Shown piece after piece: positions 17,526 through 25,666 of a stretch of DNA of 64,000 nt; position 1 is the first letter of the stretch; each line of letters begins with the position of its first letter. Made by a program: the position numbers and the translations under genes. Under the pieces are notes generated by a model that was not told the DNA's origin, did not search any database, and saw only the letters and a program-made list of their open reading frames with translations. Origin of the DNA: Glycomyces niveus (GTDB lineage Bacteria; Actinomycetota; Actinomycetes; Mycobacteriales; Micromonosporaceae); the NCBI RefSeq assembly GCF_017592475.1, contig NZ_JAGFNP010000014.1, forward strand, positions 1 to 64,000. Direction: 5' to 3'.

Positions 17526-18029
17526 CTAGCAGTCGGTGGCCTCACCGGTCTGGCCGACGGCGACGCCGCAGACCGACCAGTGGAACGCTCCGGTGGTGTC
17601 CGCGTTCACCAGCGAGATCCCGTCCTGGGGACTCACCGGCTCCTTCGGGCCCGGTATCGAGTTGTCGCACTCAGCCGGCTCGACGTCAGCCGCCACAGTG
17701 ATGCCGCAGACCTGCCATTTGGCGAAGTCCCGCAGGTCGATGTTCGCGAGCGACGGCATGCCCTGCCCCTCAGGGGACTCGGGCAGCTCCCGGCCGTACG
17801 TCACGGCCTCGTCCTCGACATCGGAGCTGAACAGGCTCTCGCATGCGGTGTCGGTGAGCGGGCCGGTATCGCCGGTCTCGCACACCGCCGGCAGCATCGA
17901 CCGGTGCTCGTCGTCCACGGAGGCGACCGTCAGCCAGTCGGGCGTGGCCGCGGTGGCGGCGCCGCCCGTGAGGGCCGCCGCTGCAGCGGCGGCGACGGCG
18001 GAGGCCGCGACCATGGTGGTGTTGCGCAT
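17526..18029 (-). CDS. secreted protein, divergent member of the two-cysteine-module family
   Basis: A 167-aa exported protein with a signal peptide ending near residue 27. Mature residues about 28-90 are unique and hold a cysteine pair (VCETGDTGPLTDTAC). Then come two copies of the module found in the next three genes, here diverged: SLANIDLRDFAKWQVCG followed by ECDNS, and SLVNADTTGAFHWSVCG ending in a cysteine at the C terminus. I do not recognise the family. Spacing to the next gene is 46 bases with no clear terminator, so it may be read together with the gene at 18076-18492. The six cysteines could form three disulfides outside the cell. Confidence 0.75.
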   Translation of the reverse strand: MRNTTMVAASAVAAAAAAALTGGAATAATPDWLTVASVDDEHRSMLPAVCETGDTGPLTDTACESLFSSDVEDEAVTYGRELPESPEGQGMPSLANIDLRDFAKWQVCGITVAADVEPAECDNSIPGPKEPVSPQDGISLVNADTTGAFHWSVCGVAVGQTGEATDC

Positions 18030-18075
18030 TGCTTCTACCTAACACTCTCGACCAGGCCCGAGGTTGCCCTAGGAC

Positions 18076-18492
18076 CTAGTAGTCGCCCTGGTCGGCGCCC
18101 TTGTCGGGGTTGCCGTTGCCGTTGTCCGAGATGTGGTCGGTGTTGTCGCAGTTCTGCCAGAAGGACTGGGTCAGCACGTTCTGGCCGCAGATCTGCCAGT
18201 GCGCGGCGCTCGAGGCGTCGACGTTCGCGGCGGAGACGTCGCCGGCGTTCACGCCGGACTGCGGGCCGGGGCCGATGTGGTCGCGGTTGTCGCAGTTCTG
18301 GTTGTACGACGTGGTGAGCACGTTCTGGCCGCAGATCTGCCAGTGCGCGGCGCTCGAGGCGTCGATGTTCGCGAGGCTGACCGGGCCGGCCCAGACGCCC
18401 GAGTTCTGGGCCATCGCGGGCGAAGCGGCGCCGAGGACGGCGACACCGGCGGCGGCGACGGCGAAGGCCGCGGTAGCGGTGGTCTTGCGCAT
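18076..18492 (-). CDS. small secreted protein with two NIDASSAAHWQICGQNV modules
   Basis: A 138-aa exported protein. The signal peptide ends ...ASPAMA (about residue 28). Two modules of about 37 residues follow, each reading VS-x-AN-[IV]-DASSAAHWQICGQNVL, then about ten residues and NCDN-x-DHI. Each module holds two cysteines separated by 12 residues. The modules are joined by a Gly/Pro/Ser linker. A tail with NGNGNPDKGADQGDY follows module 2. AAAGGAAA precedes the ATG. Function is unknown. The size, export signal and paired CGxxV...NC cysteines recall streptomycete chaplins, but the sequence is not a chaplin domain as far as I can tell. Confidence 0.8.
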   Translation of the reverse strand: MRKTTATAAFAVAAAGVAVLGAASPAMAQNSGVWAGPVSLANIDASSAAHWQICGQNVLTTSYNQNCDNRDHIGPGPQSGVNAGDVSAANVDASSAAHWQICGQNVLTQSFWQNCDNTDHISDNGNGNPDKGADQGDY

Positions 18493-18552
18493 TTGCTGTG
18501 TTTCCTTTCGAGTTGGATGAGGCGAGCCCGGCGGGCCCGCCCCCAGGTCGAC

Positions 18553-18930
18553 CTACTGCGCCGTGTTGGGCATGTGGTCGTAGTTCAGGCACTGCTGGTC
18601 GAGCGACGGCGCGACGCCGACGTTCTGGCCGCAGATCTGCCAGTGGGCCGCGTCCGAGATGTCCAGGTTCGCGGCGGAGACGTCGCCGGCGTTGACGCTG
18701 GACTGCGGGCCCTCGCCGATGTGGTCACGGTTGTCGCAGACCTGTCCGAAGGACTGGGTCAGCACGTTCTGGCCGCAGATCTGCCAGTGGGCGGCGCTCG
18801 AGGCGTCGATGTTCACCAGGCTGACCGGACCCGCGTTCACACCGGAGTTCTCGGCCATCGCCGGCGAGGCGGCGGCACCGATCGCGGCGATGCCGGCGGC
18901 GGCGGCGAGGACGTAGGTGGACTTGCGCAT
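18553..18930 (-). CDS. small secreted two-module cysteine protein
   Basis: A 125-aa exported protein very like its neighbour at 19015. The signal peptide ends ...SPAMA. Module 1 is SLVNIDASSAAHWQICGQNVL...VCDNRDHI. Module 2 is diverged: SAANLDISDAAHWQICGQNV, then GVAPSLDQQCLNYDHM. The mature protein starts ENSGVNAGPVS, the same opening as the other members. The C terminus is PNTAQ. Cysteine spacing inside each module is kept. Weak ribosome site (GGGGAA) before the ATG. Confidence 0.8.
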   Translation of the reverse strand: MRKSTYVLAAAAGIAAIGAAASPAMAENSGVNAGPVSLVNIDASSAAHWQICGQNVLTQSFGQVCDNRDHIGEGPQSSVNAGDVSAANLDISDAAHWQICGQNVGVAPSLDQQCLNYDHMPNTAQ

Positions 18931-18962
18931 GAAATTCCCCCGATTCGAAATGCTTTCCGGAA

Positions 18963-18993
18963 CCGTCGGGCCGCGTTGCGACCGGCCCGACGG
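18963..18993 (-). terminator. terminator between secreted paralogues
   Basis: CCGTCGGGCCG, 9-base loop, exact complement (11-bp stem), 22 bases past the stop of the gene at 19015. It suggests that the paralogues are transcribed separately at least in part. Confidence 0.6.
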
Positions 18994-19014
18994 GGCTTGC
19001 TCATGCCGTTTCGG

Positions 19015-19389
19015 CTACTGGGCCGAGTCCGACATGTGGTCGTAGTTCTTGCACATCTGGTCGAGCGACGGCGCGACGCCGACGTTCTGACCGCAGATCT
19101 GCCAGTGGGCCGCGTCCGAGATGTCCAGGTTCGCGGCGGAGACGTCACCGGCGTTCACACCCGACTGCGGGCCCTCGCCGATGTGGTCGCGGTTGTCGCA
19201 GTTCTGCCCGAAGGACTGGGTGAGAACGTTCTGGCCGCAGATCTGCCAGTGGGCGGCGCTCGAGGCGTCGATGTTCACCAGGCTGACCGGGCCGGCGTTG
19301 ACGCCCGAGTTGTTGCCGGCCATCGCGGGGGCGGCGGAGAGAGCGGCGGCGCCGGCGGCGACGGCGGCAACGGTGAGAACCTTGCGCAT
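19015..19389 (-). CDS. small secreted two-module cysteine protein
   Basis: A 124-aa exported protein, first of the series in transcription order. The signal peptide ends ...AAPAMA. Module 1 has NIDASSAAHWQICGQNVL and NCDNRDHI. Module 2 has NLDISDAAHWQICGQNV and MCKNYDHM. It shares nearly the whole mature sequence with the gene at 18553, so the two are recent duplicates. AGGAA lies 10 bases before the ATG. All four genes of this group lie on one strand and nothing else is between them. Confidence 0.8.
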   Translation of the reverse strand: MRKVLTVAAVAAGAAALSAAPAMAGNNSGVNAGPVSLVNIDASSAAHWQICGQNVLTQSFGQNCDNRDHIGEGPQSGVNAGDVSAANLDISDAAHWQICGQNVGVAPSLDQMCKNYDHMSDSAQ

Positions 19390-19450
19390 GAGTTGCGTTT
19401 TCCTTCTTGGGTTGTGCGCCCGGAGGTCCCGGGCGGCTTGACTTCGTCTT

Positions 19451-19473
19451 CCCCGCCCCGTTCAGGGGCGGGG
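19451..19473 (-). terminator. hairpin after the 19596-20603 gene
   Basis: CCCCGCCCC, 5-base loop, GGGGCGGGG, about 120 bases past the stop codon. There is no U-run. The rest of 19390-19595 shows no gene. Confidence 0.5.
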
Positions 19474-19595
19474 CTGCGACCGGCTTCCGCGCGTCGGCAC
19501 GCCGGAGGGGCGTGGGATCAGATCCCATGCACTGCAACCGGAGGGAGAGTTTGAAGGCGGACTTCAAGTTCCCCGCGCACCGACGCGCGGAGGCC

Positions 19596-20603
19596 TTAGT
19601 CTGGGGCGACGGACAGCTCGGCGGCGCGGTCCAACGGCCGCCCCAATTCCCCGATCACCGTGCGGGAGAGTGACACCTCTTCCCCCGCGGCGGACGGGGA
19701 GACGCAGACAGCGGTGTGGCCGCTGTCGACGCTTATTCCTGCGGTCGAGCCGGTGGCTCCACCGGGGATGATCTTCAGGTCAGGCAGGCCGGGGCCGTCG
19801 TACAGCCACGGTCTGGCCGAAGTGCGCGGCACGCCGCGCACGTCCTCGACCTTGGATCGGTCGGTCCCCCGCACAAGTTCGGCGGGGCACTCGGCGGCGG
19901 CGGCCGGCCGGCCGTCGTTCGCTCCGTGAAGCGACGCCGCCACCTCGTTGGAGGCCTGCACTGTGAGCGCGGTGAAGCTCGGTTGTCCTGCCCCTGCGGC
20001 GGGGACGCTCCCGGGCGTCGTCCCGTCGCCGAAGCGCAGGCCATCGGTCACCAGTCGCGCCAGTGCGTCGACCGGATCGGTCGAGGGCGCGACAGTCTCG
20101 TAGACACCGGGCGCCGCGGGGGCCGGGCCGTCCGCAATGGAGGCCGTTCCCTTCACGAGGTTTCCCACCAGCGGTGCCACTACTCCGGCAGTGCGGTCTC
20201 CGACAGACTCGTCATCCAAGTCGAGCAGGCCAGGCAAGGCGTCGCCCTGCAGCGCAGTGCGCACGACCCCGTCCGTCTCGTCCATCAGGGAGTCCACCGG
20301 CTCGTCCAGGCCCGACACCAGCCCCGAGACCTCCCCCTGCACCGCTGCCGCCCGATGTCCCTGCTGGTACTGCGGGACCAGTCGCGCGGCCAGGCGCGAC
20401 ATGTCGGACACCTCTGCGGAGAGGGGGTCGGTCATCGCGGCAAGGCCCTGCGATGCTGCGGAATCGTCTGATGCCCAAGCGGAAGCGGCCAACGCGAAGG
20501 CTCCCAGAAGCAGGGAGCCGAATGCGGTGAGCGCGGCGCCGAGAAAGAACCGGAGCACGCTGAAGCGGCGAGTGACCTCGCTGCCCCCGGCGGTGCGTCC
20601 CAT
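19596..20603 (-). CDS. exported or membrane-anchored protein of unknown function
   Basis: A 335-aa protein with no family I recognise. I chose the ATG giving MGRTAGGSEV because GGGGGAG lies just upstream; a 17-residue longer form is possible. Residues about 14-44 are an Arg-flanked hydrophobic segment that is a signal peptide or anchor ending near ASAWAS. The rest is soluble, rich in Ala, Gly, Asp and Val, with few aromatic residues. Two cysteines occur (AAECPAEL and AVCVSPS) and could pair. There is a Gly/Pro-rich middle with GDGTTPGSVPAAGAGQ. It stands alone between the small secreted proteins and glnII. Confidence 0.65.
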   Translation of the reverse strand: MGRTAGGSEVTRRFSVLRFFLGAALTAFGSLLLGAFALAASAWASDDSAASQGLAAMTDPLSAEVSDMSRLAARLVPQYQQGHRAAAVQGEVSGLVSGLDEPVDSLMDETDGVVRTALQGDALPGLLDLDDESVGDRTAGVVAPLVGNLVKGTASIADGPAPAAPGVYETVAPSTDPVDALARLVTDGLRFGDGTTPGSVPAAGAGQPSFTALTVQASNEVAASLHGANDGRPAAAAECPAELVRGTDRSKVEDVRGVPRTSARPWLYDGPGLPDLKIIPGGATGSTAGISVDSGHTAVCVSPSAAGEEVSLSRTVIGELGRPLDRAAELSVAPD

Positions 20604-20763
20604 CGTCTCCCCCGTCGTCCTGAACCTGAGCGCGAGCGTTCTCGCCGCTCGCAACTGTAAGAACGAAAAGGGATTGATCGGGGATACGGGGCGAATCAGA
20701 TTTTATTCCCGAAAATAGGGTGAGACGGACTCACAGCTCCTCATTGCTCACGCACAGCAGCGG

Positions 20764-20801
20764 TTAACAGACTGTTTACATGACTTCAACGAACGAGAAA
20801 T
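20764..20801 (+). promoter_or_regulatory. GlnR-like box upstream of glnII
   Basis: Four half-sites with exact 11-base period: TTAAC-N6-TTTAC-N6-TCAAC-N6-GAAAT. The known actinobacterial GlnR pattern is gTnAC-N6-GaAAc repeated. The first and fourth half-sites match best (4 of 5 bases), the second poorly. Its place 85 bases before the glnII start supports nitrogen control, but this is inference. The rest of 20604-20885 shows no gene. Confidence 0.45.
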
Positions 20802-20885
20802 TGCTTTTTGGGAGCGTGGCGGAACAGCCCACGGCTCGGTCGAGCCCCGGCTGGACCGCGTCACTGCAAGAAGGGCTCCTACCTG

Positions 20886-21899
20886 ATGGCTATCAAGGCC
20901 GAGTACATCTGGATCGACGGCACCGAGCCGACGGCCAAGCTGCGTTCCAAGACCAAGATCCTCGACGAGGGCCAGGAGCCCCCGATCTGGGGCTTCGACG
21001 GCTCCAGCACCAACCAGGCCGAGGGCCACACCTCGGACTGCGTGCTGCGCCCCGTCAAGGTCGTGCCGGACCCCATCCGCGGCGGCGACTCGATCCTGGT
21101 CCTGTGCGAGGTCCTCGACATCGACTTCACCCCGCACCCCACCAACACCCGCGCCAAGACCGCCGAGGTCGCCGAGCAGTACGCCGGCCAGGAGTCCTGG
21201 TTCGGCATCGAGCAGGAGTACACCTTCATGGTGGGCTCGCGCCCGCTCGGCTTCCCCGAGGGCGGCTACCCGGCCCCGCAGGGCGGCTACTACTGCGGCG
21301 TCGGCGCCGACGAGATCTTCGGCCGCGAGATCGTCGAGAAGCACCTCGACAACTGCCTCGCCGCGGGCCTGCCGATCTCCGGCATCAACGCCGAGGTCAT
21401 GCCCGGCCAGTGGGAGTTCCAGGTCGGCCCCGCGTCGGCCCTCGAGGTCTCCGACTCGCTGTGGATCGCGCGCTGGCTGCTCTACCGCACCGCCGAGGAC
21501 TTCGGCGTGTCGGCCACGATCGACCCCAAGCCCGCCAAGGGCGACTGGAACGGCGCCGGCTGCCACACCAACTTCTCCACCAAGGCCATGCGTGAGGACT
21601 ACGAGCCCATCATCGCCGCGTGCGAGGCCCTGGGCGAGAAGGCCGCCGAGCACATCGCCGTCTACGGCGACGGCATCGCGGACCGCCTCACCGGCGCCCA
21701 CGAGACCGCCCACTACACCCAGTTCTCCTACGGCGTCTCCAACCGCGGCGCCTCGATCCGCATCCCGTGGCAGGTCGAGAAGGACAAGAAGGGCTACCTC
21801 GAGGACCGCCGCCCCAACGCCAACATGGACCCCTACCTGGTGACCGGCAAGATCGTCGACACCGTCTGCTCCGCCCTGGAGAAGAAGGGCCTCGTCTAA
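20886..21899 (+). CDS. glnII: glutamine synthetase, GSII (eukaryote-like) type
   Basis: A 337-aa enzyme joining ammonia to glutamate with ATP. The length and the motifs FDGSSTNQAEGHTSD, WFGIEQEYTF, GINAEVMPGQWEFQVGP, GDWNGAGCHTNFSTKAMR and NRGASIRIP identify the GSII class, which forms a decamer and lacks the adenylylation loop of GSI. The start MAIKAEYIWIDG matches family N termini; a frame starting 78 bases earlier would add an unrelated sequence. AAGAAGGG lies about 10 bases upstream. It is a single gene with a strong terminator. Actinomycetes usually carry a separate GSI gene, so this is probably the second enzyme. Confidence 0.95.
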   Translation: MAIKAEYIWIDGTEPTAKLRSKTKILDEGQEPPIWGFDGSSTNQAEGHTSDCVLRPVKVVPDPIRGGDSILVLCEVLDIDFTPHPTNTRAKTAEVAEQYAGQESWFGIEQEYTFMVGSRPLGFPEGGYPAPQGGYYCGVGADEIFGREIVEKHLDNCLAAGLPISGINAEVMPGQWEFQVGPASALEVSDSLWIARWLLYRTAEDFGVSATIDPKPAKGDWNGAGCHTNFSTKAMREDYEPIIAACEALGEKAAEHIAVYGDGIADRLTGAHETAHYTQFSYGVSNRGASIRIPWQVEKDKKGYLEDRRPNANMDPYLVTGKIVDTVCSALEKKGLV

Positions 21900-21922
21900 C
21901 CACGAGCCTCCCGAGCGAACGG

Positions 21923-21954
21923 AAGGGGCGCCGCGCATTCGCGCGGCGCCCCTT
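21923..21954. terminator. terminator of glnII, 14-bp stem
   Basis: AAGGGGCGCCGCGC, loop ATTC, exact complement, then TCGTCGTCC. It is 23 bases after the glnII stop. Confidence 0.8.
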
Positions 21955-22031
21955 TCGTCGTCCTGCCGCCAGCGTCGAGACCGCCCCCACACGGCCAATT
22001 CTCGCAGCTCACGGCCATGGGGACGAATGTA

Positions 22032-22037
22032 TATAAT
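22032..22037 (+). promoter_or_regulatory. consensus -10 TATAAT before the GT2 gene
   Basis: A perfect TATAAT in very GC-rich DNA. It lies just after an in-frame ATG at 22027, so that ATG would be upstream of the transcript start. This decides in favour of a later start for the GT2 gene. No clear -35 is seen. Confidence 0.55.
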
Positions 22038-22062
22038 TGCCGGGCCTCCGCTCCCGAACCCC

Positions 22063-24048
22063 ATGCAGATCGGTCAAATGCGCATCGACAATCCAGCCGC
22101 GACGCCGGAAATGACCCGGCGCGCACTCGCGTTCGGCAAGCCCGCATCGATCGGGCGGATCTATGAGTGGGGCCTCTACCACCGTTCGCGGCTGGCCGTC
22201 GACGTCCTCGCCCGCCTCGCGCACCCCGACGACCCGGGCGTGTTCCGCGACCTCCCCGCGGGGGCCGACCGGATGAACCGCGACCGCTGCAACCTCCGCG
22301 CCGTCGCCGCCCTCGGCTCCTACCTCACGCTCATGGCCCGCGACGCCGACGAGTACGCCTGGGCGCTCGAGGTCTTCGAGCTCGCGCAGCGACTCGGGCC
22401 CGGGCGCGTCCCCGCCGAGCACCACGACATGTACGTGAACGCCGCATACCTGGCCGGGCGCCACGAGCGGGCACGCCAGTTGCTGGACGAGCTCAACGAC
22501 GTCGGCGACGCGCTGCGCCGCGGCCTCCCGATCCTCGAATCGCATCCCCGGCACGGCGGCTCGGCCCACGAGTACCTCCGCCGGTTCAAGCAGTTCGTCG
22601 GCTGGCCCGACCTCCTCGAGCTCGGCGAGGGCGACACGCTCGGATTCGAATCGCTGCGGACGGCCCCTGTGAAGCCGGTCGAGCACGGCCCGCTCATCTC
22701 GGTGGTCATGACCTGCTACAAGCCCGGTCCCGCGCTGCTGAGCGCCGTGCGCTCCATCGTCGCCCAGAGCTGGCAGCAGTGGGAGCTCCTGCTCGTCGAT
22801 GACGGCTCCGGTCCCGAATACGAAGCGGTCCTGCGCGAGGCCGCAAGGCTCGACTCCCGTGTGAAGATCCTGATCCAGTCCGAGAACGGCGGCACCTACC
22901 AGGCCCGCAACCGCGCCATGGCCGTCGCGCAGGGCGAGTTCGTCACCGGGCTCGACTCGGACGACTGGGCGCATCCGCTGCGGCTCGAACGCCAAGCCGC
23001 CGCCATGATCGACAACCCGCGCCTTGTCATGGTCGAATCCCGCAGCCTTGCCGTCCGCGACGACCTCGCGCTCATGGTCGATCCCGAAGTGGCGCTCGTG
23101 GCCTCGCGGTCCACCCTCGTGATGGTCCGCACCGACGCGATCAGAGAGCACATCGGATTCCACGACGAAGTCCGCAAGACCGCCGACTCCGAATTCCGCA
23201 TGCGCGTCAAAGAGCACTTCGGACGCCGCGCCTGGAGGCGCATGAAGGGCGAACCGCTCACCCTCGTCCGCTACACCGGCGACACCCTCTCCAGCGGCGA
23301 GGTCGGCCGGTACTGGATGACGACCAGCCGGCTCGCGTACCACTCCGGGTTCACCCACTGGCACCGCCGCATCAGCGCCGGGCAGGCCACCGCGTTCCTC
23401 CACTCCTACTCGCGGCCGCGGCCCTTCCCGATCACCGAGGACATCACCCTCCCGAACGCGCGCCTCAAGGACGCCGCCTACGACCGGGTCTACGCGGCCG
23501 ACTGGCGCCATGTGGACACCGCACGCTCCGCGCTGCTCGACGCCGCCGCGAACGACGCCGAAACCGGACTCCAAGTGGCACTGGCGCACTGCCCTGAATG
23601 GCACGACGTCGACGGCGAGCGCGGGCTCATCCACCCGTCCGTCCTCGAGACCGCCTCGGCCAAGGGGATGCGCTTCATCGACGACACCGGGAGCGCGCCG
23701 GTGGTCGTGCCCACCGACGCCTACCGTGAGCTGTACCTGTTCGAGCACCCCGACGCCGACGCCGCCCTGGTGCAGTCGGCCGGGCACGCCGAGACCCCCG
23801 CACCCGAGCACCCCGTCGTCCCGCGGGCGCGCTTCGACCGCGCCGCCGCACCGCTGCGCGATGCGGTGCGGCGCCGCGACCTGGCCGCCGCCGCACTCGG
23901 CCTCGTGGCCGTGGCCGCCGAAGGAGCCGTGGCCTGGGCGGTGGCGCCTGAGACGCTGCCATGGGCGCTCGCCGCGGGCGCCACCCTCTGGATCGGCGCC
24001 TCGGGCGCGGTCCTCACGTGGAAGGCCGCGAGCGCCCTCCGCCCGTGA
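22063..24048 (+). CDS. GT2 family glycosyltransferase with N-terminal helical and C-terminal membrane parts
   Basis: A 661-aa protein. Residues about 1-210 are helix-rich, with repeats reminiscent of TPR packing. Residues about 215-430 are a GT-A glycosyltransferase: ISVVMTCYKPGPALLSAVRSI, LLLVDDGSG, GGTYQARNRAM and the DxD-like LDSDDW. Residues about 620-660 hold two hydrophobic helices, so the enzyme sits on the membrane. The donor sugar is unknown. The start could be the ATG at 22063 or 22078; neither has a good ribosome site, and the ATG at 22027 is excluded by the TATAAT box. It opens the polymer locus and is followed 43 bases later by a GT4-like gene. The same N-terminal part plus GT2 unit recurs in the fusion gene at 28688. 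Confidence 0.82.
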   Translation: MQIGQMRIDNPAATPEMTRRALAFGKPASIGRIYEWGLYHRSRLAVDVLARLAHPDDPGVFRDLPAGADRMNRDRCNLRAVAALGSYLTLMARDADEYAWALEVFELAQRLGPGRVPAEHHDMYVNAAYLAGRHERARQLLDELNDVGDALRRGLPILESHPRHGGSAHEYLRRFKQFVGWPDLLELGEGDTLGFESLRTAPVKPVEHGPLISVVMTCYKPGPALLSAVRSIVAQSWQQWELLLVDDGSGPEYEAVLREAARLDSRVKILIQSENGGTYQARNRAMAVAQGEFVTGLDSDDWAHPLRLERQAAAMIDNPRLVMVESRSLAVRDDLALMVDPEVALVASRSTLVMVRTDAIREHIGFHDEVRKTADSEFRMRVKEHFGRRAWRRMKGEPLTLVRYTGDTLSSGEVGRYWMTTSRLAYHSGFTHWHRRISAGQATAFLHSYSRPRPFPITEDITLPNARLKDAAYDRVYAADWRHVDTARSALLDAAANDAETGLQVALAHCPEWHDVDGERGLIHPSVLETASAKGMRFIDDTGSAPVVVPTDAYRELYLFEHPDADAALVQSAGHAETPAPEHPVVPRARFDRAAAPLRDAVRRRDLAAAALGLVAVAAEGAVAWAVAPETLPWALAAGATLWIGASGAVLTWKAASALRP

Positions 24049-24091
24049 CCGCACCCGATCCGATCCCTGGAAAGACGCGAACCCGCACATC

Positions 24092-25666
24092 ATGAGATTG
24101 ATCCGACTGTTCAAGAAGGCGCTCCGACAGCCGCTGTGGCTGGCGGCGGCGGTCCTGCCGCTGGCACCGCTCCTCGCACTGCCGTTCGGCGGCGGAGCGG
24201 AGGCGATGCTCGCCCTGGCCGCCGCGGCGCTCGTCCCGCTCGGATCGCTCGCCGCGGTCGCGGTCTGGCACGCCGCCAAGCGCATCCGCGAGCAGATCGC
24301 CCGTCCCGCGCTGAGTCCGGCGGTGCGGACGGGGACCACGAGGCTCCCCCGGCCGCGGCAGCGCGAACTCGATCGGTGGCGGGCCCGGCTCAACGGCGGC
24401 TGGGCACTCACGGCGGGAGCCGAACTACTGCGCGCCGCCGAGAACGGGCAGGAGCACTCCGAGTACCGGGTGCGGGCGCTGACTGCCCTCGCCGAGCACC
24501 ATGCCGCGAAGCGCCGCGACGACCGGCCGCCACGCCACCACGACCTCGACATCGTGGTCGTCTCGGCGATGAACCTGCTCGGCGGCACCACCTCCGCGAA
24601 CGAAGCCGAGATCCTCGCCTACCGGGGCGCGGGCCTGCGCGTCGGCGTCCTGCACCACCCCGTCTACGACCGGGCGCTGGACCGCCCTGTGCACCAGCGG
24701 ATCCGCTCGCTCATCGACGACGACCGGGTCGTCGAGGTGCGGCCGTGGGACACGGTCCGGTGCGACCTGCTGATCGTGCGGTTCCCGATCGCCTTCGAAA
24801 GGCTCATGGACGAACTGCCGAAGATCGACGCAGGGCGGACGGTCCTGCTGGTCAACCAGACCCCGCACGAGGAGTACGGCGCGGCGGGCGGCTACGGCAC
24901 CTCTTGGAGCATTCCGGACGTGCACGCGAACCTGAGCGAGTGGATCGGCCCGCACACCTGGTACGCGATCGGCCCGGCCGTGCGCGACGTGCTGCGGACC
25001 CACCACGCCGCCGACATGGAGGGCATCGACCTCGCCACCGACTTCTGGTACGAGACCATCGACCTCGCCGAATGGACCCCCGCGACCCGCCGCGTCCGCG
25101 GACCGCACGACCCGATCCGGGTCGGGCGGCACAGCCGCGACCACGTCACCAAGTTCCCGAACATGGCGAAGCGGCTCCTCGACGCCTACCCGGCGCGCCA
25201 CGACATCGAGATCCACGTCCTGGGCGGCGAGCACGCGCTGCGCCGCATCCTCGGCGGCCCTCCCGCCGGATGGGTCTCCCACCCGTTCGGCGAGATCGCC
25301 CCCGTCGAATTCCTCGGCGGCATCGACGTGCACTCCTACTTCATCGATGAGCAGTACATCGAGGCGTTCGGACGCTCGCCCCTGGAGGCCATGGCCGCAC
25401 AGGTGCCGTGCATCCTCCCACCGAGCTTCGCGGAGCTGTTCGGCGAAGGCGCGATCTACTGCGAACCCGGCGATGTGGAGGCCAACGTGCGCCGAATCGC
25501 CGACGACCCCGCGTATCGCGCAGCGCGCGTCGATGCGGGCCTACGGGTCATCGAGGAACGGTTCTCCCCGGCGGCCCTGATTCGCCGGGTTCGCGGACTC
25601 GGCGTCACCGGCGGGCCGCAGGCGGCCTCCACCGATACGGAACAGATCGTGAGCGCAACCCAGTGA
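24092..25666 (+). CDS. GT4-like glycosyltransferase with N-terminal membrane helices (copy A)
   Basis: A 524-aa protein. Residues about 13-61 hold two membrane helices. Residues about 150-500 look like a GT-B glycosyltransferase: DIVVVSAMNLLGGTTSANEAEI at the N-terminal lobe, and EAFGRSPLEAMAAQVPCILPP with the E-x7-E motif of GT4 enzymes in the C-terminal lobe. A signature shared with copies B and C is RVGRHSRDHVTKFP between the lobes, and LLVNQTP plus HANLSEWIGPHTWYAIGP before it. Start chosen at the ATG giving MRLIRLFKK; the ribosome site is weak. It ends with a GTGA overlap onto copy B. Confidence 0.8.
   Translation: MRLIRLFKKALRQPLWLAAAVLPLAPLLALPFGGGAEAMLALAAAALVPLGSLAAVAVWHAAKRIREQIARPALSPAVRTGTTRLPRPRQRELDRWRARLNGGWALTAGAELLRAAENGQEHSEYRVRALTALAEHHAAKRRDDRPPRHHDLDIVVVSAMNLLGGTTSANEAEILAYRGAGLRVGVLHHPVYDRALDRPVHQRIRSLIDDDRVVEVRPWDTVRCDLLIVRFPIAFERLMDELPKIDAGRTVLLVNQTPHEEYGAAGGYGTSWSIPDVHANLSEWIGPHTWYAIGPAVRDVLRTHHAADMEGIDLATDFWYETIDLAEWTPATRRVRGPHDPIRVGRHSRDHVTKFPNMAKRLLDAYPARHDIEIHVLGGEHALRRILGGPPAGWVSHPFGEIAPVEFLGGIDVHSYFIDEQYIEAFGRSPLEAMAAQVPCILPPSFAELFGEGAIYCEPGDVEANVRRIADDPAYRAARVDAGLRVIEERFSPAALIRRVRGLGVTGGPQAASTDTEQIVSATQ

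Noticed and set aside
18076..19389. Direct annotation of the small secreted proteins as chaplins
   Set aside because: The paired cysteines are similar in idea, but spacing (12 rather than about 17 residues) and the rest of the module differ from the chaplin domain.
22027..22062. Earlier start codon for the GT2 gene at 22027
   Set aside because: A consensus TATAAT lies at 22032-22037 inside the would-be coding sequence, so the transcript begins later.
22009..24591. 860-codon minus-strand frame opposite the GT2 gene
   Set aside because: The plus strand encodes a clear GT2 enzyme; the minus product has no domain.
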